Counted from the stretch's first letter, positions 29,259-37,811 are shown. The stretch: DNA of 64,000 nt from Pseudolabrys sp. (GCA_017849615.1 JAFIGS010000033.1:1-64000), one strand, 5' to 3'. The notes: generated by a model from the sequence alone, not told the origin. Translations and numbers: made by a program.

Positions 29259-29504
29259 ATCTCTCTCCTGGCGGGACGCGGCTCGGATCCGGCGGGAATA
29301 TCCATATATTGAAATATTGTTTCGCGAAAGATTATTGCGCCGTTTTCCCTGCGGCATGCAAGCTTGTGCACTGGCCGGGTTGCGTATCTTGCATAGCTCC
29401 GGGAAAGCCATAGATTGAGCCCGGTCAGAAGAACTTCTGCCCTGACGGGCCATCGAATTGTCGCCGGGCCCCCACTCCTCGTCCGTTTTCAGGGGGCGAT
29501 TGCC

Positions 29505-30470
29505 ATGTCCAAGACCATCCACTCCAAAGTTGTCATCATCGGCTCCGGGCCGGCCGGCTATACTGCCGCGATCTATGCCTCGCGCGCGATGCTGCAGCCG
29601 ACGCTGATCCAGGGCATCCAGCCCGGCGGGCAGCTCACCATCACCACCGATGTCGAGAACTATCCGGGCTTTGCCGATGTCATCCAGGGCCCCTGGCTTA
29701 TGGAGCAGATGCAGGCCCAGGCCCAGCATGTCGGCACCAATATCGTCTACGACCATGTCAACAAGGTCGAGCTCGGCGCCCGGCCGTTCCGCCTGACCTG
29801 CGACTCGGGCGACGTCTATCTCGCCGAGGCGCTGATCGTGGCGACCGGCGCCCAGGCGCGCTGGCTCGATCTGCCCTCGGAGCAGAAGTTCAAGGGTTAC
29901 GGCGTCTCCGCCTGCGCCACCTGCGACGGCTTCTTCTACAAGAACAAGGAAGTCTTCGTGATCGGCGGCGGCAATACCGCTGTCGAGGAAGCGTTGTTCC
30001 TCACCAATTTCGCCTCGAAGGTCACGGTCGTGCACCGGCGCGACCATTTACGCGCCGAGCGCATCCTGCAGGACAGGTTGTTCAAGCATCCCAAGATCGA
30101 GGTGGTCTGGGGCTCCGTGCTGCATGACGTCATGGGCGACGAGAGCCCGCTCAAGGTGCGCCGTATCGCGCTCAAGAATCTCAAGAGCGGCGTCGTTTCC
30201 GAACACGCCGCCGACGGCGTGTTCATTGCCATCGGCCACCAGCCGGCATCCGAACTGTTCGCCGGCCAGCTCGAGATGAAGCCCTCGAACTATATCGTCA
30301 CCGCGGCGCATTCGACCGCGACCTCGGTGCCCGGCGTTTTCGCCGCCGGCGACGTCACCGACGACATCTACCGGCAGGCGGTGACCGCGGCGGGCCAGGG
30401 ATGCATGGCTGCGCTCGAGACCGAGCGCTTCCTTGCCGCGCATGAAACCCAACAGGCCGCGGCGGAATAA
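29505..30470 (+). CDS. trxB: Thioredoxin reductase
   Basis: A 321-residue NADPH-dependent flavoprotein that reduces thioredoxin. The FAD motif is VVIIGSGPAGYTAAIYASRA (9-28), PGGQLTITTDVENYPGF follows, the redox CATC is at 137-140, and the NADPH motif is VIGGGNTAVEEALFL. The FAD-closing GVFAAGDVTDDIYRQAVTAAG is near the C-terminus. Length is typical. The ATG at 29505 starts the conserved region; upstream in-frame sequence is not coding-like. A LysR regulator follows 2 nt after the stop. Confidence 0.96.
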   Translation: MSKTIHSKVVIIGSGPAGYTAAIYASRAMLQPTLIQGIQPGGQLTITTDVENYPGFADVIQGPWLMEQMQAQAQHVGTNIVYDHVNKVELGARPFRLTCDSGDVYLAEALIVATGAQARWLDLPSEQKFKGYGVSACATCDGFFYKNKEVFVIGGGNTAVEEALFLTNFASKVTVVHRRDHLRAERILQDRLFKHPKIEVVWGSVLHDVMGDESPLKVRRIALKNLKSGVVSEHAADGVFIAIGHQPASELFAGQLEMKPSNYIVTAAHSTATSVPGVFAAGDVTDDIYRQAVTAAGQGCMAALETERFLAAHETQQAAAE

Positions 30471-30472
30471 TC

Positions 30473-31384
30473 ATGCCTCACCCGAACAATTCGATGGACT
30501 GGGACAAGCTGAAGGTATTTCACGCGGCGGCGGAAGCCGGGTCCTTCACGCATGCCGGCGAACGCCTCGGCCTGTCGCAATCGGCGGTGTCGCGCCAGGT
30601 TTCGGCGCTGGAAAGCGATCTGAGCGTCTCGCTGTTTCACCGCCACGCCCGCGGCCTGATCCTCACCGAGCAGGGCGACATGCTCTACCGGACGGCGCAT
30701 GAAGTGTTCATGAAGCTGGAGGCGGCGCGCACCAAGCTCACCGACAGCCGCGAACGGCCGAATGGCGAACTCAAGGTCTCGACCTCGGCGGGCATCGGTA
30801 TCCATTGGCTGACGCCGCGGCTCGGCGAATTCCTCGATCTTTATCCCGACATTCAGATCACGTTGATCACCACCGACGAAGAACTCGATCTCGCCATGCG
30901 CGAGGCCGACGTCGCGCTGCGCCTGCGCCAGCCGACGCAGCCCGACCTCATCCAGCGCAAGCTGTTCTCGGTGCACTTCCACGCCTATGCGTCGCCGGAC
31001 TATCTCAAGCGCTTCGGCACGCCGCGCACGTATGAGGAGCTCGATCATCATCGCGTGCTGCTGCTCGGCGGCAGCGTGCCGGCCCATTTCGCCAATCGCC
31101 GCTGGCTCGTCGAAGTCGGCCGCGAGGCCAAGCATCCGCGCGTGCCGCATCTGAGCGTCAACAACGTGCTCGGCCTGTTGCGCGCCTGCCAGCGCGGTCT
31201 CGGCGTCGCGATGCTGCCGGACTATCTCGTCGAGGAGAATGGCGGCCTGGTGCAGTTGTTCGGCGAGCAGGACACGCTCGCGCTCGACGCCTACTTCGTT
31301 TATCCGGAAGAACTCAAATCGGTCGCGCGCATCCAGGTCTTCCGCGACTTCCTTGTCGCCAACGCGCAACGCTGGACTTTCTAG
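30473..31384 (+). CDS. LysR family regulator downstream of trxB
   Basis: A 303-residue LysR-type regulator beginning 2 nt after the trxB stop, so co-transcribed with it. The winged helix is MDWDKLKVFHAAAEAGSFTH then LGLSQSAVSRQVSALESDL, and the effector domain follows (GELKVSTSAGIGIHWLTPRL). Its coupling to trxB appears conserved in related bacteria as I recall, and would fit thiol or oxidative control, but that is inference. A second ATG six codons in is an alternative start. Confidence 0.87.
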   Translation: MPHPNNSMDWDKLKVFHAAAEAGSFTHAGERLGLSQSAVSRQVSALESDLSVSLFHRHARGLILTEQGDMLYRTAHEVFMKLEAARTKLTDSRERPNGELKVSTSAGIGIHWLTPRLGEFLDLYPDIQITLITTDEELDLAMREADVALRLRQPTQPDLIQRKLFSVHFHAYASPDYLKRFGTPRTYEELDHHRVLLLGGSVPAHFANRRWLVEVGREAKHPRVPHLSVNNVLGLLRACQRGLGVAMLPDYLVEENGGLVQLFGEQDTLALDAYFVYPEELKSVARIQVFRDFLVANAQRWTF

Positions 31385-31432
31385 GCCGAAAGAGCGCCGA
31401 GACCTTATCGCGGGCCCTCAAGGAGCCCAGAC

Positions 31433-32479
31433 ATGAGCCGCCACGCTGTCGGGTTGGCGCTATTGTCGGCGGCGTTGTTCGGCGCCTCGACGCCCGCGGC
31501 CAAGATATTGCTGGGAGCGATCGATCCGGCCCTGCTTGCCGGCTTGTTCTACTGCGGTGCGGGTCTAGGAATCGCTGTCCTGCGGCGAATACTGCGGGCA
31601 AGGACATCTGCGTCGGAGGCGCCGCTGGCGCGGGCCGACATCCCATGGCTCGCGGGCGCGATCGTGTGCGGCGGAGTTGCCGGCCCGCTGCTGCTGATGT
31701 TCGGGCTCGCCCGCACCGACGCTTCGACGGCCTCCCTTCTGCTCACGCTCGAAGGTGCAGCCACGGCTTTGCTGGCCTGGTTCGCCTTCAATGAGAACTT
31801 CGATCGGCGCATCGCACTCGGCATGATCGCCCTGGTCGCGGGCGCCATCGTGCTGTCGTGGTCCGGCGTCCCGACCATTTCCAGCCTCGCCGGGATGGCG
31901 GCCATCGCGGCTGCCTGCGTTGCATGGGGCTTCGACAACAATCTTACGCGCAAGGTGTCGCTGGCCGATCCGCTACAGATCGTCGAAATCAAGGGCTTCG
32001 TTGCCGGGCCGGTCAATCTCACGCTGGCGATACTCTCCGGCAGCCGCTTGCCATCGCTTGATATCGCTCTCGTTGCCGGCGGCGTCGGCTTCATCGGATA
32101 CGGCGCAAGCCTGGCGCTCTATGTGCTGGCATTGCGTCACCTCGGCACTGCGCGGACCGGCGCCTATTTCGCGACCGCCCCGTTTATCGGCGCGGTGGCG
32201 GCGCTGGCAATTCTGGGCGAGCCGTTAAGCCCGCAACTCGTCGTCGCGGGAGCGCTGATGGCGGTCGGAGTCTATCTCCATCTGACCGAACGCCATGTCC
32301 ACGAGCATGCGCACGAGGAAACGATGCACAGCCACGCGCATGTTCATGACGAGCACCACCAGCATGAGCACGGCTCGCTCGACCCGCCCGGTGAGCCGCA
32401 CACGCATGCTCATAGCCATCCGCGCTTGCGCCATACCCACGAGCACGTGCCGGACATGCATCACACTCACCGCCATTGA
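31433..32479 (+). CDS. DMT/EamA family transporter with a histidine-rich cytoplasmic tail
   Basis: A 348-residue inner-membrane exporter of the drug/metabolite transporter superfamily. Ten helices form two EamA repeats (about 5-135 and 150-282). The C-terminal tail of about 60 residues carries 23 histidines in HxH and HHxH clusters, which should bind Ni, Co, Zn or Cu. Such tails occur on some metal exporters, so metal handling is a good inference though the substrate is not shown. The ATG follows AAGGAG. It lies downstream of the LysR gene, possibly in the same transcript. Confidence 0.82.
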   Translation: MSRHAVGLALLSAALFGASTPAAKILLGAIDPALLAGLFYCGAGLGIAVLRRILRARTSASEAPLARADIPWLAGAIVCGGVAGPLLLMFGLARTDASTASLLLTLEGAATALLAWFAFNENFDRRIALGMIALVAGAIVLSWSGVPTISSLAGMAAIAAACVAWGFDNNLTRKVSLADPLQIVEIKGFVAGPVNLTLAILSGSRLPSLDIALVAGGVGFIGYGASLALYVLALRHLGTARTGAYFATAPFIGAVAALAILGEPLSPQLVVAGALMAVGVYLHLTERHVHEHAHEETMHSHAHVHDEHHQHEHGSLDPPGEPHTHAHSHPRLRHTHEHVPDMHHTHRH

Positions 32480-32613
32480 GAGAGCCGTGTTCTCCGTCAC
32501 GTATCGCAATACGAAACGCAAACGCCTGCGCTGTTTTCGCGCAGGCTTGTGCGCATGGCTGACATTCGCGCACCGGCATTGCTGACGATGAACGCGCCGA
32601 TCATAGTGTTGGT

Positions 32614-32737
32614 GCTGCGGGACGGATGGATATCCTCCCAGAGTCGCCGACACCGCGGCAAGTTCCCCTCTGAGGTTTGCCGGCACCCCACGCCGGCATC
32701 TCCAACCGGGCCCCGTTTACGGGGCCCGGTTTTTTTT
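32614..32737 (+). ncRNA. Candidate small RNA with own promoter and terminator
   Basis: A promoter-like pair, TTGCTG (32579-32584) and CATAGT (32602-32607) with a 17-nt spacer, is followed about 130 nt later by a strong terminator. Between them are CCTCCC and CCCCTC single-stranded-looking stretches (anti-Shine-Dalgarno type) and a hairpin TGCCGGC/GCCGGCA (32678-32698). This layout matches regulatory sRNAs of rhizobia. It could instead be part of a long 3' end of the exporter mRNA. Confidence 0.4.
32704..32737 (+). terminator. Strong intrinsic terminator
   Basis: AACCGGGCCCCG-TTTA-CGGGGCCCGGTT followed by further T residues (eight T in a run to 32737). Twelve-base-pair stem, among the strongest in the window, and well away from any protein-coding stop. 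Confidence 0.85.
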
Positions 32738-32812
32738 CGGCATCAACCCTGCGACAAAAGCGGCGTGCGACTTTTCGCGCGCGCCATCGCCAAGAGCGGC
32801 TCCCATCCTCGC

Positions 32813-32828
32813 TGTGATCCACGTCACA
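32813..32828. promoter_or_regulatory. Perfect CRP-type palindrome upstream of the L,D-transpeptidase
   Basis: TGTGATCCACGTCACA fits TGTGA-N6-TCACA exactly, the consensus for CRP-family regulators. It lies 247 bp before the GTG start at 33075. Which CRP/FNR-family protein binds is not known. Confidence 0.5.
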
Positions 32829-33074
32829 GCCCGTTAAGTCATAGCCGGTTTACTGCTGAGGCGGTTCGGCGCGAGCGGCCGGAACCACGTTTGCGCCTCG
32901 CCGTTGTGACTTCGAGGGTCATGATGCCGGTACTGAAGCACCGGTGTAAAATAGTCACAGTCTCGTTCGGAAAGCCGTGCTTTCGTTGGAAAAGGCGCAA
33001 CGGGAAGCAATCTATCATTTAATATGATCGGGCCTTACAAGGCCTCGTCCTGACAGCCTTTGGGAGATTCTGCG

Positions 33075-35123
33075 GTGAAAATTGTTGCAATAGACCGTCT
33101 GCTGGCGTCTTCCGCCCTCGGACTGGTGCTGATGCTCGCCCCACAGGCGGGGAATGCCCAATCGATGGAGCAGCAGCTCAACGCCGCCGCGCCGCTCGCA
33201 GAGCCTCTCACTCCGCCGACTGAAAAGGATCTGACCCCGAAGGCTGCCGAAACGCCGGCCCCGGCCGCGCCGGCTCCAGCGGCAGCGCCTGCTCCGACCG
33301 CAGCGGCCCCGACCGCGCCCGCCGCCGAGGCGCCGAAGACCGATACCGCGACGGCGGCTCCGGCCGTCACCGCCGGCCCGACGGCCAACGCCGCCGTTAC
33401 CGACAAGCTGCGCGAGATGGTGACAGGCAAGACGCTCGATCGCATCGTTTCCCGCAAGGCCGAGCATCTCGGCGTCGAAGCCTTCTACAAGGCCCGCGAC
33501 TACGCCCCGGTCTGGACCGACAATGGCGCCGTCACCGAGCGCGCCAAGGCCGCGACGTCGACTTTGAAGAAGGCCGACGAAGTCGGTCTCGATGCCGCCG
33601 ACTACCCGACGCCGGACTTCGCCGCGGCCAAGACTGCCGACGAGCTGGCCGACGCCGAACTCAAACTGACCGCGGCCGTGCTGACCTATGCGCGCCATGC
33701 GCAACTCGGTCGCATCCACTTCAGCCGCGTCGCCAATGACATCGAATTCGCCCAGAACGCGCCCGACCCGGCGTCGGTCCTGGACAACCTGGCGAAGGCG
33801 AGCAACGCCGCCGCCGCGCTCGAGGACTACAACCCGCCGCACGCGCAGTTCAAGGCGCTGCGCGCGAAGCTTGCCGATCTGCGCGCCGGCAAGTCCGTCA
33901 CCGAAACGAAGACCGAAGACGCCAAGCCGGCGCCGGCGATCCAGATCGCCTCCGGCCCGATCATGCGTCCTGGCATGAAGGACAAGCGCGTCGCCGACCT
34001 GCGCAAGCGCCTCGACATCCCGGGCGACAAGAACAACACGACCTACGATGACGCGGTCGTCGAGGCCGTGAAGACCTTCCAGACGACGGCCGACCTCGAC
34101 ACCGACGGCAATGTCGGCCCCATGACCTTGCGCGCCCTTAACGGCACCAAGCCGGAGCCGAAGTCCATCAGCCGCGCCTCAAGCGATCCGATCGATACCG
34201 TGGTCGTCAACATGGAGCGCTGGCGCTGGCTGTCGCGCGACCTCGGCAACCCGCACGTCATCGTCAACGTGCCGGACTATCGCCTGACCTTGTGGAACGA
34301 CAACAAGCCGTACTGGACCACTAAGATCGTCGCCGGCAAGCCGGGTAGCCACGCCACGCCGATGATCTCGGCCGAAATGAAGTTCATCACGGTCAACCCG
34401 ACCTGGAACGTGCCGCCGTCGATCATCGAGAAGGAATACCTGCCGGCGCTGCAGGAAGATCCGCAGGCTCTGGACCGCATCGGCCTCAAGGTCGAACAGG
34501 CCGCTGACGGCACGGTCCGTATCTATCAGCCGCCGGGCGCCGCGAACGCGCTGGGCCGCATTCGCTTCAACTTCCCGAACAAGTTCCTGGTCTATCAGCA
34601 CGACACGCCGGACAAGAACCTGTTCAAGCATGAGAAGCGCGCCTACAGCCACGGCTGCATGCGCGTCGAGAACCCGCTGATGTACGGCGAAAAACTCCTG
34701 TCGCTGGCGCTGCCGGAGCAGAAGTACACCGCGGCCAAGCTCGAGAGCATGTTCGGCGGCTCGGAAATCAACATCAACTTCCCGAACCACCTCTGGGTGC
34801 ACCTGACCTATCAGACGGCGTTCGTCGACGATGAGGGCAAGCTGCAGTTCCGCGAGGACGTGTATGGCCGCGACCAGCGCATGATCGCGATCCTCAAGGG
34901 CAGCGACCGCAAGGTTGCCGACATCGCGGTGGCGCGTCCGCCGAACACCTCGTCGAAGCCGGTGCGCGTGCCGGTCGGTTCGCTCGGTGGTGGCGGCGGC
35001 TACAGCAGCGGCCCGAACTTCTTCGAGGCGCTGTTTGGCGGCTTCGGCCGGCCGGAGCCGCGCCCGAGCCGCGACAGCCGCGGACCGCGTTACGGCCGTG
35101 ACGGACGCGTGGTCGTTCGCTAA
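33075..35123 (+). CDS. L,D-transpeptidase (YkuD domain) with peptidoglycan-binding domain
   Basis: A 682-residue periplasmic enzyme that forms 3-3 peptidoglycan crosslinks or anchors proteins to the wall. Residues 1-27 are a signal peptide; residues 40-110 are an alanine/proline-rich linker. An SCO-type helical domain comes next, then a peptidoglycan-binding segment (about 300-350, MRPGMKDKRVADLRKRL and VKTFQTTADLDTDGNVGPMT). The YkuD domain carries SHGCMRVENP with nucleophile C528. A glycine/arginine-rich tail ends the protein. This order matches the large YcbB-type transpeptidases. The start is GTG behind GGGAG. A perfect CRP-type site lies 247 bp upstream. Confidence 0.9.
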   Translation: MKIVAIDRLLASSALGLVLMLAPQAGNAQSMEQQLNAAAPLAEPLTPPTEKDLTPKAAETPAPAAPAPAAAPAPTAAAPTAPAAEAPKTDTATAAPAVTAGPTANAAVTDKLREMVTGKTLDRIVSRKAEHLGVEAFYKARDYAPVWTDNGAVTERAKAATSTLKKADEVGLDAADYPTPDFAAAKTADELADAELKLTAAVLTYARHAQLGRIHFSRVANDIEFAQNAPDPASVLDNLAKASNAAAALEDYNPPHAQFKALRAKLADLRAGKSVTETKTEDAKPAPAIQIASGPIMRPGMKDKRVADLRKRLDIPGDKNNTTYDDAVVEAVKTFQTTADLDTDGNVGPMTLRALNGTKPEPKSISRASSDPIDTVVVNMERWRWLSRDLGNPHVIVNVPDYRLTLWNDNKPYWTTKIVAGKPGSHATPMISAEMKFITVNPTWNVPPSIIEKEYLPALQEDPQALDRIGLKVEQAADGTVRIYQPPGAANALGRIRFNFPNKFLVYQHDTPDKNLFKHEKRAYSHGCMRVENPLMYGEKLLSLALPEQKYTAAKLESMFGGSEININFPNHLWVHLTYQTAFVDDEGKLQFREDVYGRDQRMIAILKGSDRKVADIAVARPPNTSSKPVRVPVGSLGGGGGYSSGPNFFEALFGGFGRPEPRPSRDSRGPRYGRDGRVVVR

Positions 35124-35146
35124 GGGCGGATCGCTTCGAGACAAGG

Positions 35147-35176
35147 AACGCCGGCGGGAAACCGCCGGCGTTTTTT
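35147..35176 (+). terminator. Terminator shared by the convergent transpeptidase and MFS genes
   Basis: AACGCCGGCGG and CCGCCGGCGTT around a 4-nt AAA-type loop, then TTTT. It lies 24 nt after the transpeptidase stop and overlaps the stop codon of the convergent MFS gene. Confidence 0.85.
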
Positions 35177-36368
35177 ATGGCGGCGATGCCGAGCGTTCAC
35201 GCGGCGAGAAAAGGTAGATCGCCAGCGCGACGCCGAGCAGCAGGCCGAAGGCCGTGAACAGCCGGCCATAGAGCAGATCGGGCGCGACCGCTGCGAGCTC
35301 CGACGCCTTGACGTAGCGGCCCGACAGCCACTGGCCGAGACCGGCGCCGCCGAAGAACAAGAGGTTCATCATGGTCACGCCCTGCCCAAGCACATGCATC
35401 GGCAGGAAGGCCCGCGCATGGGCGAGCAGAATGGCGAAGCAGGAACCGAAGGCCGCCACCATGAACAAAAACACGAGGGCAAGCGCGGCGGAATGACTGC
35501 CGAAAAGGCCGAGCACAAGCCAGGCCGTCACCGCCACCGAGACGCCGGCCACGACCGTGACCTTGGCATCGCGGAGATATTTGTTGAGCGGCGCGTAGAA
35601 GATGCCGCCGAGCGCCAGCGCCAAACCCATCGCCGTCGCGCTTAAGCCGACGGCGTTGGCGCCGAAGTGGTGCACCTGCGCCAGATAGGGCGCGATCCAC
35701 AATCCGCGAACCGCCGCGATCACGGCGTAGCAGGCGAAAGCCAGCGGCATCATCGGCCACAGGGCTCCGATCGAGAGGATCTGCCGGGTCGCGCTCAGCG
35801 CGGACATCCTGCCGCCCGGCGCGTCGACGCGCGGCGGATCGCGCAGCACGATGGCCACGAGCACGACGCTGACCAGGGTGATGCCGGCCATGCCGAACAT
35901 CGTGACCCGCCAGCCGAAGGCGCCGACTGCCAGCGCCAGCGGCGCGCCGCTGGCCGGATCGCCGAGCGTGCCGAGACCGAACAGCAGCGACGACATGGTT
36001 GCGAACCGCTCCGGCGAATAGACGCGGCCGATGAAATAGAAGCCGGCCATCATCACCGGCGAGAAGCCACCGCCCAGCAGCGCCATGGCAAGCGTCGCCT
36101 GCCACGCCTGGCTGGCGACGCTGAGCAGAACGCCGCCGGCGGCCGCGGCGCCCAGGCTCATCATCAGAATGCGGCGCGGCCCGAAGCGGTCGAGCGTCAG
36201 GGCGACCGGCACCTGGATCAGGGCGAAGGCCAGCAGGAAGGCGGCCTGCAGGCTGGCCAGCCCGGCCGAGTCGAGGCCAAGGTCGCGCGACAGTTCGCCC
36301 GCGACCACGGCCAGGAACGGCCGGTAGAAATTGCTGAGGAAGTAGGGAAACAGAAGGGTCAGAAACAC
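35175..36368 (-). CDS. MFS transporter
   Basis: A 397-residue major facilitator with 12 predicted helices. The cytoplasmic loop 2-3 motif is LDRFGPRRILMMSLG (variant of GxxxDRxGRR). Loop 8-9 reads LNKYLRDAKV. No specific substrate signature is recognisable. It starts 54 nt after the end of the tRNA-His gene on the same strand, and its stop lies in the shared terminator. Some relatives carry nitrate/nitrite or cyanate-type transport, but I cannot assign it. Confidence 0.82.
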   Translation of the reverse strand: MFLTLLFPYFLSNFYRPFLAVVAGELSRDLGLDSAGLASLQAAFLLAFALIQVPVALTLDRFGPRRILMMSLGAAAAGGVLLSVASQAWQATLAMALLGGGFSPVMMAGFYFIGRVYSPERFATMSSLLFGLGTLGDPASGAPLALAVGAFGWRVTMFGMAGITLVSVVLVAIVLRDPPRVDAPGGRMSALSATRQILSIGALWPMMPLAFACYAVIAAVRGLWIAPYLAQVHHFGANAVGLSATAMGLALALGGIFYAPLNKYLRDAKVTVVAGVSVAVTAWLVLGLFGSHSAALALVFLFMVAAFGSCFAILLAHARAFLPMHVLGQGVTMMNLLFFGGAGLGQWLSGRYVKASELAAVAPDLLYGRLFTAFGLLLGVALAIYLFSPRERSASPP

Positions 36369-36421
36369 CGGCGGCAGACTTCTTCTTTGCGAACGTCAGA
36401 AAGTCTGCACGACTTCGCAGG

Positions 36422-36498
36422 TGGTACAGGCGGGTGGACTTGAACCACCGACCTCCGGTTCCACAGACCGGCGCTCTAACCAACTGAGCTACGCCTGC
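36422..36498 (-). tRNA. tRNA-His (GTG)
   Basis: A 77-nt gene with encoded CCA. Acceptor GCAGGCG/CGCCTGT (1:72 is G-U), D-loop AGTTGGTTA, anticodon stem CCGGT/ACCGG with loop CTGTGGA (anticodon GTG), T-loop TTCAAGT. The base before position 1 is T and the discriminator is A73, so the usual G-1:C73 pair is absent. This is the alphaproteobacterial form of tRNA-His. Confidence 0.95.
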
Positions 36499-36633
36499 AT
36501 AAGGGCTGCGGGGCCCAAGGGGCCCCGCGCGCGGCGCGAACCTAAGAGCCGCTTCCGCCTTTGGCAAGCGGTTTGGCCGCCCGCGCCGGGGCGATTTACG
36601 CCCGCGGGGAGCCGCGCCCAGCCGGCTTGCCGC

Positions 36634-36667
36634 CAAAAAGAAAGGCCCGGAAGCACCCCGGGCCTTT
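36634..36667 (-). terminator. Terminator of the first phasin gene
   Basis: AAAGGCCCGG/CCGGGCCTTT stem with a 7-nt loop. On the minus strand it is followed by TCTTTTTGG, 32 nt after the phasin stop codon. Confidence 0.8.
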
Positions 36668-36698
36668 TGAACCTAGCATTGGGTCCGGACAGCGCCGA

Positions 36699-37172
36699 TC
36701 AGGCGGCGGTGTTGAACTTCGCGAAGCTTTCCTTGATCGGCTCGGCGGTCTCGGTCGCGACCTTCTGAGCGTGCTCGGAGAGTTCCTTGGTCTGGGCGCT
36801 GAACGCGTCGAACCGGTTGCGCCAATAGGCGGTGCTGAGCGCGATGACGTCCGAGTAGGACTTGGCGCCCATCAGTTCGCCCATCAGGTCGTAGGCGGCG
36901 TTCGAGTTGGCGCGCGCCGTCTCGATCAGCTTGACGCCGTAGTCGGCGCAGCCCTTCGAGGCGATCGAATAGGTATTTTCGAGCGTCTCGGTGGCCTTCT
37001 CGGCGTTGGCCTTCATCTTGTCGTAGCCGTCCTTCGCCTGGGCAATGCCCTTCTCGGCGAATTCGCGAAACGCGGGCGGCACTTCCATGTTCGGAATGTC
37101 GAACTTCGGCATCTGGAACATCGACTCGATGTTCAGCGGCACCACTTTCGGCGTAAAGGTCTCGTTGGACAT
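36699..37172 (-). CDS. Phasin family protein
   Basis: A 157-residue phasin that would coat polyhydroxyalkanoate granules in the cytoplasm. It opens MSNETFTPKVVPLNIESMF; the body is a long amphipathic helix (PPAFREFAEKGIAQAKDGYD and TLENTYSIASKGCADYGVKL), and DAFSAQTKELSEHAQKVATE is typical of Phasin_2. The start was set at the ATG beginning this conserved opening; the frame upstream is AT-rich regulatory DNA. A promoter with an overlapping inverted repeat lies about 110-160 bp upstream. A second phasin gene lies further upstream on the same strand. Confidence 0.9.
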   Translation of the reverse strand: MSNETFTPKVVPLNIESMFQMPKFDIPNMEVPPAFREFAEKGIAQAKDGYDKMKANAEKATETLENTYSIASKGCADYGVKLIETARANSNAAYDLMGELMGAKSYSDVIALSTAYWRNRFDAFSAQTKELSEHAQKVATETAEPIKESFAKFNTAA

Positions 37173-37283
37173 GATCGTCTTCCTTAAGGGAGGACTTTCC
37201 CGGCGGCGTTGGGCGGCCGTCCTCCGGCTTGATGCGGCCCGCGCCTTAATCCGCGCCCCGACAGGGCAGCGGCGATAGGCGAA

Positions 37284-37312
37284 AGTATAATAACAAACTA
37301 AGTGCACTGCAA
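37284..37312 (-). promoter_or_regulatory. Promoter of the first phasin gene
   Basis: On the minus strand, TTGCAG (37312-37307), a 17-nt spacer, and TATACT (37289-37284). The -35 box falls inside the left arm of the inverted repeat at 37302-37331. Confidence 0.6.
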
Positions 37313-37331
37313 TAAAAATATTGCAATGCAC
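37302..37331. promoter_or_regulatory. 13-bp inverted repeat, likely PhaR-type operator
   Basis: GTGCACTGCAATA and TATTGCAATGCAC around AAAA, one mismatch. It overlaps the phasin promoter -35. TGCA-rich palindromes at phasin promoters are the binding sites of PhaR, the PHA-sensing repressor; this assignment is inference from sequence and place. No phaR gene is in the window. Confidence 0.55.
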
Positions 37332-37451
37332 CATTTTTGTTTGATTGCCACAAGTAACTGATAGTTATAGTGTATTTTTAATCGCGCCCGGACGCGCCTC
37401 TTAGGCGAGCCCGACAACTGCATCGCGAAATGGCTTAAGGCGTCGGCCCCG

Positions 37452-37811
37452 CTATTTCGGAGCCATCTTGCTTGCATGCTCAGACAGCGCCTTGGCTTGT
37501 TCGGACAGCGCCGCGATCTGCGCCTTGATGTAGTCGACCTGCAGCTCGGTGACTTCCCTGGGGTCCTTGGCCCGCAACAGCCGCTGAGCGAAATCGAACG
37601 ACGCGGTGAGATTGCGCTCGGCAAAGGACATGGCGAGCTGGCCAGCTTCGCGGACATTCGTCTGTACGGTTTTGGCCTGAGTTTCCGCCGTGCCGACGGC
37701 ATGCCTGCTGGCGGCCACGAAACTGTCGAAAGCCTGCTTGGCCTGCTCGACGCTCTTTTCCGCGAACTCGCGCATCTCAGCGGGGATTTCGAATTTTGGA
37801 TCCTGCGCCAT
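37452..37811 (-). CDS. Phasin family protein (second)
   Basis: A 119-residue phasin. It opens MAQDPKFEIPAEMREFAEKS and has AFDSFVAASRHAVGTAETQA and FDFAQRLLRAKDPREVTELQ, with the heptad-like ending AALSEQAKALSEHASKM. The conserved FEIPxEMREFAEKSVEQAK start of Phasin_2 is clear, so the ATG at 37811 is secure. It is shorter than its neighbour and differs in the N-terminus, so the pair may be an old duplication. Its own promoter region has no copy of the PhaR-like repeat. Confidence 0.88.
   Translation of the reverse strand: MAQDPKFEIPAEMREFAEKSVEQAKQAFDSFVAASRHAVGTAETQAKTVQTNVREAGQLAMSFAERNLTASFDFAQRLLRAKDPREVTELQVDYIKAQIAALSEQAKALSEHASKMAPK

Larger units (their letters stand above)
32480..33074. 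other. Intergenic region with candidate sRNA and CRP-type site
   Basis: This 595-nt gap holds a hairpin after the exporter gene (GCCTGCGC/GCGCAGGC near 32524-32546), a candidate small RNA ending at 32737, a perfect CRP-type palindrome at 32813-32828, and the leader of the L,D-transpeptidase gene. No open frame in it looks coding. Confidence 0.5.
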
